From positions 131,096,920 to 131,160,919 of the forward strand of contig CM043964.1 in the NCBI GenBank assembly GCA_014529385.2: a stretch of DNA of 64,000 nucleotides. Reading direction: 5' to 3'. A program made the translations under genes and the position numbers. The notes under the pieces were generated by a model that saw only the letters and a program-made list of their open reading frames with translations, was not told where the DNA came from and made no database searches. Source of the DNA: Adiantum capillus-veneris. Its lineage: Eukaryota > Streptophyta > Polypodiopsida > Polypodiales > Pteridaceae. Of this stretch, positions 1 to 9,250 are shown piece after piece; position 1 is the first letter of the stretch, and every line of letters begins with the position of its first letter.

Positions 1-1857
1 TATACCGACCTAAATCCATTTTTTCAAAAATATTTCATCAACACTTTGGTAATACTTCTCTACTTAATGCAATTATGTTTGGATGGAAATACACCTATCC
101 ACTAAAAAATTGGTTCTACAATACTGACTTTTTAAGATTTCACAACACCCCTACTTGTAATTGTGCTAATTATACAGAGTTTACAACACAATTTGGCAAA
201 TTTGGCCCAAACATTTGTACTTCAAACTTAGACATTTGCGAGGATTGCGAGATTCATGCACTATTAAACAAAGGATTAAATTTTATTCCCCTGCCACCAC
301 TCAACCCTCACTTAGCCTTTGCGGCTCTTCTTAACTGTTTAACCGACTTGGTTAATAAACTCCAACTGGAGTCTGAAATGATTCACAACCTTTCTCAACT
401 ACTTTTTCATAACTTTTCAAACAAAGTAGGTATCTTGAACCCTCAATGGCTTAGTACGGACACCTCTTGGTTTACTCTTGATATAATTACAAAAATTAGA
501 GAGCTAACATCCAAATTATTTATTGTGGGACTAGACAAAGCCGATAACACTGCTTCAATTATTTGTAAACAACTGGTACATTCTGTTGCACATGAAAGAT
601 TGAATGGTGATGAATTCTCCATTTCTGCTCTTAACCCAATTGATATGGGAAACCTTCTTACTTCTCAACTTCAAGAAACTGGTTACAATGCGGATAACAA
701 AAAACTACTTGTACTTTTTCCCACTTATAAAGCACATAAACATAAGTTTAGATGGATCTCAGATGCCTCTAATGGAATCTATACTGAAATTACAGATTGT
801 TTGACCAAATGTCTTAATTTGATCCTAATTGAAATTGAACTTCACTGTGCAAATAAATAAAAAAACCACACGCGATTTTTTGGGAGTCAATTACAATCCA
901 TTATGGATTATTAAGAATAGTGTCAATCTATTTCTAAACCTCCCAGAACATATTACATATATCTATACAGCAGACATTACACAATGCTACGAAAACATTC
1001 CCATTTTTGGACCATATGCTTTGCTTTAGGTCTTAGAGGAATTGATTGAACTTACCTTTAAAAATAGAGCAAGAAACCATTATTTTGCTATTTCCCTCAT
1101 CAAAGAACCAACATGGGTTAAAAAACATACGCACACTACCCCTCTTCATTTTAACCAAATAAATTTGATAGTTCACCTACATTGGCTACTCAACAATAGT
1201 TTTATCCAACATGGAACAAACTGTTTTAAACAATAAAAAGGGATTCCTATGGGATTCTCTTGTTCACCAGTACCATGTAATCTTTATTTAACTTACTTTG
1301 AATACAACGGTATATCAAACAATTACAAAACTCTGAAACACAAAAAAAACTCACACAATTTATACATACTGTAAGGTATATGGATGATATTCTCAGTTTA
1401 AACAATAAATCCGTTAAAGAACAACTTATTAACATGTGCCCCTTAGATGTACTTAAAATAGAAGATATTTTTGATAACATTATTTCATTAGAGGGAGAAC
1501 CCTTTACTACAAGTACAACTTACCTTACAATAAAAATCACATTACTTGAACCATTTACAGGGGATTTCACAACAAGATATCGTTGGAAAAGAGATAAATT
1601 TCAATTTACTACTATTGATTTTATCAAAGAAAAAAGTAATCGCCCATATAAAAATGTAATTAATACTTGTTTAGGAATTCTATTTCTTATTATGTATTCT
1701 TCTAGTGATTCCTTCATTGCATTTGAAGAAATCTATAAACTAGTTAATAAATTTATGCACAACGGGTTTCTAAAGCATAAAATATTGAATACCATTATTC
1801 AATCTCTTAATAAAAATGAATGGCCTGAACTAAAGCCGACACAAATACCATCATAAA
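1..1857 (+). pseudogene. Penelope-like element (PLE) reverse transcriptase, broken
   Basis: This is a retroelement RT remnant spread over two + frames. Residues readable from 75 include the Cys-rich CNC...C..C stretch and LNKGLNFIP, which resembles the conserved segment just before PLE RT motifs. Frame shifts near 850. ADITQCYENIP then follows, a stop at 1027, a stop at 1234, then KGIPMGFSCSPVPCNLYL, the PLE-type version of RT motif 4. After a second shift near 1365 the catalytic box VRYMDDILSLNN appears (YMDD at 1377-1388). The tail 1380-1856 has RDKFQFTTIDFIKEKSNRP, a typical PLE post-catalytic segment, and ends in TAA at 1854. No GIY-YIG endonuclease follows the RT, so the element is either EN-less, has an N-terminal EN upstream of the window, or is truncated. 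The family is recognised from motifs only; the subfamily is not assignable. It continues off the left edge. Confidence 0.8.
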
Positions 1858-1895
1858 TCTGAAGATATCGACGCATCATATATCGACGGCCATGC

Positions 1896-1984
1896 CTTTC
1901 CACGCGTATATCGACGTAATTAGAGCACGTCAATATATGCGTCGATATACGCATCGCAATGCGCGTCGATATACGCGTGGAAAG
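1896..1984. repeat. Inner inverted repeat and recurrent TATCGACG motif
   Basis: A perfect 21-bp inverted repeat has arms 1896-1916 and 1964-1984 (CTTTCCACGCGTATATC...). The octamer TATCGACG or its complement CGTCGATA recurs repeatedly between 1864 and 2024, so the left end of the TIR element is a cluster of short palindromic sequence able to form a hairpin. Confidence 0.7.
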
Positions 1985-2193
1985 TCATTATTTGCCACGC
2001 AAATTCCCACGGGTATATCGACGTAGTTTACGACGCAAAAAAATTTGGGGGAAAAAAGGGAAACCCGCGCGCAGGGGCCATTTTCACCTTCTCAAATCTT
2101 GGCCGAAACCTGCTACGCAGATATTATGTCACTCTCCCTCCCCCAACCCCTCTCTCTCTCTCTCTCTACATCGTGTGTGTGTGTGTATGTGTA

Positions 2194-2197
<4 letters not shown>

Positions 2198-2272
<75 letters not shown>
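2198..2272. repeat. (GA)n microsatellite
   Basis: About 37 uninterrupted GA units, flanked by GT-rich tracts and a second short (GA)n at 2302-2320. Arg-Glu reading frames through it are artefacts of the repeat. Confidence 0.95.
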
Positions 2273-2275
<3 letters not shown>

Positions 2276-2329
2276 GTGTGTGTGTGTGCGTGTAGGTAAT
2301 CAGAGAGAGAGAGAGAGAGAATTAATGTA

Positions 2330-2570
2330 TGCGTAGGAAATTAAAATTAAAATTAAAGCAAGGCCAAAGTGACCTATGAGACAAGAAAGTTATAATGTGG
2401 TGGATCTGATACAAAGTCAGAGTAAAAAAGATGACAAAATGACAAAATAAAATTTTTATGGAATCCTAAACTGCTGGGTGTGGACTAAACGACTAAAACA
2501 GCTAGCTGGGATAGGTAGATCATTGGAGATCCAGCATCTGTCGTTGGCGGATCTCATCAATCTCCTCCAA
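2330..2570 (-). mobile_element. Probable LINE 3' end fragment
   Basis: The sequence AAGGCCAAAGTGACCTATGAGAC matches, with small changes, the 3' terminal region of the minus-strand LINEs at 57.44 kb and 60.43 kb (AAGGCCAAAATGACCTATGAG and AAGGCCGAACTCGACC). It lies on the same side of a (GA)n array as in those copies. No coding sequence is left. It sits inside the TIR element, so it probably inserted there. Confidence 0.5.
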
Positions 2571-2729
2571 CATAACATGAAGATATCGACGGCCATGCCT
2601 TTCCAATCAGATTTTCTATGATGCGTCGATATCTTCATGTTCAACACCTTCATAAATCTGATGAGACAGTAGGCCCCACTCTATGGGACTACTGCCTCAT
2701 AGAGTGAGTGTGTGTGGGTTTGGGCGGGA

Positions 2730-2757
2730 ACACACACACACACACACACACACACAT
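2730..2757. repeat. (AC)n microsatellite
   Basis: About 14 AC units. The flanks 2758-3503 are AT-rich and show no gene or element I can recognise. Confidence 0.95.
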
Positions 2758-3499
2758 TAGTCAAATGACAAATAACTATTATAGCTATTTTTTGGCTATG
2801 TGCTGGGAACATGGACATACATGCACACAGTTTAGTTAGACTAAATAAATTAAAATTCCTCTCTTTAAGAGATTTACTCAAATCACAACTCATATGTTTC
2901 ACAAGGTAAACATCGAATACCTGTCTTTTAAACTCCAAACACACACTGACTATTAAAGAAAGCTTTCCTCACTCCCATAGAGGATATAAAGCATCTATAA
3001 CTACAAGTATTGAGTGCAACTCCCCTCGTCGGATATATTAACTTGATCTCTAGGATTGTAATAAATAATTTAAAAAATGACATCTTGTGGTAGCTTCTAC
3101 AGCATATCATAATAACTATTGGTGCTCGGGGAAAATCACTCTTCCATACATAATAGTTCCTATCCTTGAAATTACCAATAGGAATTTTTAAGGAGGTTAT
3201 ACACTAATTAGAGGCGGTATTTCTTTGTTTCCCGTTAACCTCACTGGCATTCTTTAGAATATGACACGATATTAAATTGCGACACATTTTTAAACATGAA
3301 GTGAGAACGCACTCTAAAGATGCTTTTATGCTAGCACCTCTTTGGTCTGAATAATTTTGTTTTTACCCGCATACGCTACAGGTTACGGATACAGCCTGGC
3401 GAAAGCTTGCGTTTCTCTGCACATAACTAGACAGTGGGAGGAAACTGCTTGCATTGGATTTTCTGTTGCAAAGAAAACTGCATAAGAAAACGGCCTTCG

Positions 3500-3503
<4 letters not shown>

Positions 3504-3575
<72 letters not shown>
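3504..3575. repeat. (TC)n microsatellite
   Basis: About 36 TC units. Reading frames of Ser-Leu or Arg-Glu across it are repeat artefacts. The stretch 3576-4389 after it holds no recognisable gene. Confidence 0.95.
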
Positions 3576-3578
<3 letters not shown>

Positions 3579-4386
3579 GAGGTGCATACAAACTACAATA
3601 TTGTTTTTTAGCTATTTAGGGATCCTTCGACTGTGCTGAATATTGCACTAGCTATTCAATTGCATTCCTTTTGCGCACCTTGGCTCAAGATAAGTCACAA
3701 CAAACCTTTGCCTTACTCTATTCTTCCTGCCTACTCACGTGCACGTTCAAGCTTCAAACTGTTTATACACTCACAGTAAGTCTCTTTAAGCTCTCCATAG
3801 CCTCTATAAGCTTTTGATACTCGGATAAGGTTTTGGTTTTAAAAAAAGAGAGCTAGCCTTCTTTCCAAACTCAACTCACTAAGAAAATAGTACGAATTGA
3901 TTTAGTTTGCTCAACCAATAATCATATACATTGGGGGTTTCATACATATCTGGTGGGCTCACAGTCTTGGAAGCGTACAAACTACATTTTATGCTAGCCC
4001 TCATGGTGGAAAAACGATTGGATACCGACGGCGTGATGTCTTCCTCCTCTAATCAGGTGGACAAATGTTCAATTTTTGCATTAATTTATGTTTTTCTCAG
4101 GATTAAGAAAATAAATTTTGTAACTTAAATGTATAATTCTAATCAAATTAATTACACTACTCCGAGAAATATTTAGTATTTTTACCTTGATTATGTAATA
4201 ACAATTTGAAGAATGCAGAAAAGCTAGCTATGCCATGTGGCGCGAATTAAGTGGATCTTAAAATAGGAGAGTTGGTAAAATAAAAAACGCATGGTAAAAC
4301 GCAGACGAAGACAATGAAAAAAAAGTAATGGCGCAAGAAGCTGGGCCGCACCACATCATGAAAAGGAGATGAAAGTGCAAAGAGAT

Positions 4387-4389
<3 letters not shown>

Positions 4390-4436
<47 letters not shown>
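4390..4436. repeat. (GA)n microsatellite
   Basis: About 23 GA units immediately upstream of the PPR pseudogene array. Confidence 0.95.
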
Positions 4437-4438
<2 letters not shown>

Positions 4439-4599
4439 CTGCGTTGTGCACTAAAATGTAGGAATAAAGAGAGAGCTTGGCTAACATGCTTTGATCGCGG
4501 CAGGAAGCCAAAAGGTGCTTGGCACTGCCTTGGCTAACATGTATGACAATTGTGGTGTACTTCATGAAGCACAAAAAGCGCTAGACGAGCTTCCTGTCC

Positions 4600-5480
4600 A
4601 GAATGTCATCTCTTGGAATGCTTTGATTGCGGGATATGCTCAAAAGTGGCAGGGCCAGGAAGCTTTGGACTGTTTTCACAAAAAGTGCTTGACGAGCTTC
4701 CTCTCCGGAATGTCATCTCTTGGAATGCTTTGATCACTGGATACTGCCCAATAGCGGCAGGGCCAGGAAACTTTGGGTTGTTTTCAGCACAAAGAGAAGG
4801 AAGGTCTCCAAATGCATTCAACTATGCTTGTATCTTGAAGGCATGTGGCATTATGCAAGATGCTGATATGGGCTTCCTCTCCAGAATGTCATCTCTTAGA
4901 ATGCTTTGATCGCGGGATATGCTCAATAGTGGCAGGGCAAGAAGCTCTGGACTGTTTTCACAAAAAGTGCTTGACGAGCTTCCTCTCTGGAATGTCGTCT
5001 CTTGGAATGCTTTGATCGCGGGATATTGCCCAATAGCGGCAGGGCCAGGAAACTTTGGGCTGTTTTCAACACATGCAAAGAGAAGGAAGGTCTCCAAATG
5101 CATTCAACTATGCTTGTATCTTGAAGGCATGTGGCGTTATGCAAGATGCTGATATGGGCTTCCTCTCCAGAATGTCAGCTCTTGGAATTCTTTGATCGCG
5201 GGATATGCTCAATAGTGTCATGGCAGGAAGCTCAATAGTGTCATGGCAGGAAGCTCTGGGCTGTTTTCACAAAAAGTGCTTGACGAGCTTCCTTTCTAGA
5301 ATGTTGTCTCCTGGAATGCTTTGATCGCGGGATATTGCCCAATAGCGGCGGGGCCAGGAAACTTTGGGCTATTTTCAGCACATGCAAAGAGAACGAAGCT
5401 CTCCAAATACATTCATCTACGGTTGTGGCTTGAAGGCATGTGGCGTTATGCAAGATGCTGATATGGGCAAAAGAATTGAC
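4600..5480 (+). repeat. Higher-order tandem repeat of PPR units (about 282-309 bp)
   Basis: AATAGCGGCAGGGCCAGGAA begins near 4750 and 5032, and with one change at 5341. The spacings are about 282 and 309 bp. Each unit contains two NVxSWNALIAGY segments plus FNYACILKACG. The longer spacing is mostly explained by a 23-bp internal duplication (AATAGTGTCATGGCAGGAAG...) near 5210-5260. Confidence 0.75.
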
Positions 5481-5645
5481 ATTGTTGGAAAAAACAGTGT
5501 ACTTGGCACTGCCTTGGCATGTATGTAGAAAGCACAAAAAGTGCTTGAGGAGCTTATTGTTCGGAGTGGTGTCTCTTGGAATGCACTGATTGCAGGATAC
5601 ACACAATAGGAGCACGGCTAGAAAGCTTTAGGCTGTTTTCAGCGG

Positions 5646-6192
5646 TTGCAAAGTGAGGGCCTCTGTCCATATGCAATGACCTATGCATGCATCTTAAAGG
5701 CATGTGGCTCTACCCAAGATGCTGATATGGGCTTAAATATTTGCTCTGATATTGTTAACCAAGGGTTGTTGCAAAAATTGTTGTGCTTGGCAATGCCTTG
5801 CTCCACACACATCCGTTTTCTCTTGAAACATCGCCAATCAAGCAACAATAAAGGCTACACAAGCAAAAATAAAGAGTAACAAGATGAGTCTTTCTTTTGT
5901 GAGCTCACTTAAAGACTGTGCTAAGGAGAAGGTTTTGTACCAAGGCAGTAGTATTCATGCTGATATTTGCGATAGTTGGTTACTTGAAAAGAATGCATAC
6001 TTGGAAAAATTGTTGGTCAGTATCTATGTCAAGTGCGGTACACCACAAAAAAAATCTTTGACGAGGTTACTGTGCGAGATGTCATCTGCAGAATATGCCC
6101 AACCGAGACAGGGCTACGAAGTTGTGGGCTGTTTTCACCTGATGCATAGTGAGAGTCTGTCTCCAGACGCAATCACCTACACGTGCATTTGA
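5646..6192 (+). pseudogene. PPR fragment with probable leader
   Basis: The frame from 5646 reads EGLCPYAMTYACILKACGST and then diverges. After a stop at 5877-5879, the frame from 5884 reads SLSFVSSLKDCAKEKVLYQG and LLEKNAYLEKLLVSIYVKCGT. The second part looks like the N-terminal region and first L-type repeat of a PPR protein. The stop and frame changes show that the unit is dead. A second copy lies about 1.13 kb downstream. Confidence 0.7.
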
Positions 6193-6877
6193 AAGGCATG
6201 CGCATTGTGGCTCTACGCAGCATGCTGATATGCACACAAATATTCATGATGATATTGTTAGTCTGAGGCTACTGAAAAGAGATGTCATGCTCGGCACTGC
6301 CTTAGTCAATGTGTATGCCAAATGTGGTGCACTTGAGAAATCACAAATAGTGCTTGAGGAGCTTTTTGTTTGAAACAGCGTCTCTTGGAATGCGCTGTTG
6401 TTTCAAAAAACTTTCGTGATTTGTTATGCCTTTCTTGATATGTATGCCAAATGTGGGACATTTCAAAAAGCACAAAAAGTGCTTGAGGAGCTTTTTATCC
6501 GGAATGTTTTCTCTTGGAGTGCATTGATTGAGGGATGCGTGTAACAAGAGCCGGCCAAAAAGCTCAAGGCTATTGTCAATGGATGCAAAGCAAGGGCTTC
6601 TCTCTAGATGCAACTTGACCTTCTATATCAAGGCACTAGGATTCATGCTGATATTCGCGATAGTGGGTAACTTGAAAAGAATGCATACTTCGCAAAATGT
6701 TGGTCAATATGTATGTCAAGTGTTGTTAGTGCTTGCGCAACAAGTCTTTGATGAGCTTACTGTATGGGACATAGTCTTGTGGAACGCACGGATATGCTCA
6801 ACAGAGATGCAATCACCTATGAATGGAGGCATGTTGCTCTACCCAAGATGTTGATATGCTCTTAAATATTTGCTCTG

Positions 6878-7180
6878 ATATGGTTAGCAAAGGGTTCTTG
6901 CAAAAATTGTTGTGTTTGGCAATGCCTTGCTCCACACACATCCATTTTCTCTCGCAACACCCCCAAGCAAGCAGCAATAAAGTCTAGACAAGCAAAATCG
7001 GAGAGCAAGAGAACGAGTCTTTCTTTTGTTACCTCACTTAAAGACTATGCTAAGGAGAAGGTTTTGTACCAAGGCAATAGCATTCATGCTAATCTTTGAG
7101 ATACTGGGTTACTTGAAAAAAATGCATACTTGGGGAAAATGTTGGTTAGTAAGTATGTCAAGTGCGGTGCACCTATCAAG
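6878..7180 (+). repeat. Second copy of a 300-bp segment (duplicate of 5744-6043)
   Basis: The stretch from CTCTGATATGGTTAGC through GTCAAGTGCGGTGCACC matches 5744-6043 with scattered substitutions, at an offset of about 1134 bp. It carries the PPR leader region and has gained an in-frame TGA (HANL followed by stop). It documents a segmental tandem duplication larger than the 282-bp one. Confidence 0.7.
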
Positions 7181-7482
7181 TCTTTGACAAGGTTACTGTG
7201 CAAGATTTTATCTTATGGAATGCACTGATTGCAGGATATGCCTAGACAAAGCTAGGAAGCTGTGGGTTGTTTTCAGCAAGGGCCTATCTCCAGACGCAAT
7301 CACCTACGCGTGCATCTTAAAGGCATGTGCATTGTGGCTCTACGCAAGATGCTGATATAGACACAAAAATTCACAATGATATTGTCAGTCTAAGGCTGCT
7401 GAAAAGAGATGTGCCAATCTGTTTTCAGCAGATGCGAAGCGAGGGCCTCTCTCCAGATGCAATCACCTACGTATGAATTAAT

Positions 7483-7797
7483 GTGGCTCTACGCAAGATG
7501 CTAATGCAAGGCGAGGCCCTCTGTCCATATGCAATCACCTACGCATGCATCTTGAAGGCATGCGACTCTATGCAAGATGTTGATATGGGCTTAAAAATCT
7601 ACTCTGATATTATTAGTGAGGGGCTATTACAAAAGATTGTTGTGCTTGGCAATGCCTTGGTCGATATGTATGCCAAATGTGGTGCATTTTGTAAAGCACA
7701 CAAAGCTCTTGAGGACCTTCTGTCCAAAATGTCATGCATTTTGGCTGCGGGATATGCACAACAGAAGCAGGGCCAGAGAGCTCCAAGTCGATTCTAG
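7483..7797 (+). pseudogene. PPR repeat fragment (longest clean stretch)
   Basis: The frame reads EALCPYAITYACILKACDS, then GLLQKIVVLGNALVDMYAKC, then AAGYAQQKQGQRAPSRF and stops. These are about three consecutive P/L/S-type repeats. It is one of the better-preserved parts of the array, but it is bounded by stops and too short to be a gene. Confidence 0.7.
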
Positions 7798-8247
7798 CGG
7801 TCGATGCAAAGCGAGGACTTCTCTCCAAATGAAATCATATACGTGTGCATCTAGAAGGCACATGGCTCTATGCAAGATACTGATATGGGCATAAAAATTC
7901 TTGCTCATATTGTTAGTCAAGGGCTGTTGAAAAAGGGTATCGTGCACAATGCCTTAGTTGACCTGTTTGCTAAATGTGGTGCCCTTAAGAGAGCACAAGA
8001 AGTTCTCAAGGAGCTTTTTGTCCAGAGTTTGGACTCTTCGATGCACTGATTGAAGGATTTCCCACACCGGATAGGGCCAAAAAGCTCCAGCCTGTTTTCA
8101 GCAGATGCGAAGCGAGGGCCTCTCTCTAGATGCAATCAGCTACGTATGCCTCTTGAAAGCATGTGGCTCTACGCAAGATGCTGATTTGGGCACAAAAATT
8201 CACAATTGTATTGTTAGTTAAAGGCTATTGAAAAACGATGTCATACT

Positions 8248-8508
8248 TTGCACTGCCTTGGTCGATATTTATGCCAAGCACTGATTGCAGGATATGCACA
8301 ACAAGAGCAGGGCCAAAAAGCTTTAGGCTATTTTCAGTGGATGCAAAGTGAGGGCCTTTGTCCAGATGAAATCATCTACTCATGCATCTTGAAGGCATGT
8401 GGCTCTATGCACAATGTCGATATGGACTTCAAAATTCACTTTGATATGGTTAGTCTCGGGTTGTTGCAAAAAATTGTCGTGCTTCGCAATGCCTTGGTCG
8501 ATATGTAG
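8248..8508 (+). pseudogene. PPR repeat fragment
   Basis: The frame reads QALIAGYAQQEQGQKALGYF, EGLCPDEIIYSCILKACGSM and LLQKIVVLRNALVDM, then stops where MYAKCG would be completed (TAG at 8506). It is a decayed unit of the array. Confidence 0.7.
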
Positions 8509-8646
8509 GCCAAATCAGGTGTACTTTAGGGAGCACAGAAAGTGTTTGAGGACATTTCTGTCTGGAATGTCGTCTCATGGAGTGCATTGATTACGCGATA
8601 GGTGCAACATGAGCAAGACCAAAAATCTCTAGGTTGTTTTTAGCGG

Positions 8647-9190
8647 ATGCAAATTGATGGCCTCTCTCCTGATGCACTCACATACGCATGCATCTTGAAG
8701 GCGTGTGGCTCTACACAAGATGCTGATATGTGCATAAAAATTCACACTGAGATTGTTATTCGGGGAATGTTGAAAAAGATGTCATTCTTGGGAATGCCTA
8801 GGTTGACATGTTTGCTAAATAAGGTGCACTTTAAAAATTCACTTCTGATATTGTTAGTCCGAGGGTTGTTGCAAAAAATGTCATGCTTAGCATGCCTTGG
8901 TCGATATGTATGCCAAATGTGGTGCACTTCAGAAAGCACAAAAAGTGCTTGAGGAGCTACCTATCTGAAACATCATCTCTTGGGAGTGTATCGATTGTGG
9001 GATATCCACAAGAGGAGCAGGGCATAAATCTTTAAGTTGTTTTTAGCCAATTAAAATCGAGGGCCTCTCTTCTGATGCAATCACGTACGCGTGCATCTTG
9101 AAAGCATGTGGTGCAGTTTAGAGAGCACCAAAACTTCTCGAAAAGCTTCCCATCCAGAGCTAGAATGCATCGATTGCAAGATTTGTCCCA
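8647..9190 (+). pseudogene. Last PPR fragments of the array
   Basis: From 8647 the frame reads DGLSPDALTYACILKACGST and IHTEIVIRGMLKKM, then shifts. NALVDMYAKCG-like and KVLEELPI-like codons continue in other frames to about 9190. Homology fades after 9250. Confidence 0.65.
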
Positions 9191-9250
9191 TAGGGACAGT
9201 TTCCGGTAGATGCAAAATGATGGCCTCTCTCTTGATTGCAGGATTTTCTC

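Larger units (their letters stand above)
1860..2637. mobile_element. 778-bp element with perfect 21-bp terminal inverted repeats
   Basis: The left end 1860-1880 (starting TGAAGATATCGACGCATC) is the exact reverse complement of 2617-2637. Inside each end a 22-bp direct repeat beginning TATCGACGGCCATGCC occurs (1881-1902 and 2584-2605). The ends therefore match a DNA transposon or foldback element. No convincing target-site duplication is visible, although TCATAAATCTGA occurs at both outer edges (1851-1862 and 2650-2661). The interior is not coding. It holds (GA)n and what looks like a LINE 3' end. The superfamily is unknown. Confidence 0.6.
4470..9250 (+). pseudogene. Array of decayed PLS-type PPR repeats
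   Basis: All three + frames read pentatricopeptide repeat wording: NVISWNALIAGYAQ, TYACILKACGSTQDADMG, VVLGNALVDMYAKCG, KVLEELPVRN. In functional genes these ~35-residue helical repeats bind organellar RNA for editing or processing. Here stops and frameshifts interrupt the frame every 50-100 codons, and no DYW or E domain is visible. A probable N-terminal leader plus first repeat (SFVSSLKDCAKEKVLYQGSSIHADI) occurs twice, at 5884 and near 7017, so more than one gene copy was tandemly joined. The wording resembles the very large PPR families of ferns. This is a dead locus, not an expressed gene, as far as the sequence shows. Confidence 0.85.

Noticed and set aside
1896-1984. CRISPR-like array from the recurrent TATCGACG motif
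   Set aside because: Copies are palindromic, irregularly spaced and short, with no constant spacers, in a eukaryotic genome.
1959-2336. Open frames with Arg-Glu-Arg-Glu tails across (GA)n, here and at 3363-3639, 4356-4574 and 60251-60542
   Set aside because: They are translations of dinucleotide repeats with no family resemblance outside the repeat.
5744-6043. A functional PPR gene rescued by RNA editing of stops
   Set aside because: U-to-C editing in ferns acts on organellar transcripts. Here frameshifts as well as stops break the array, so editing could not restore a protein.
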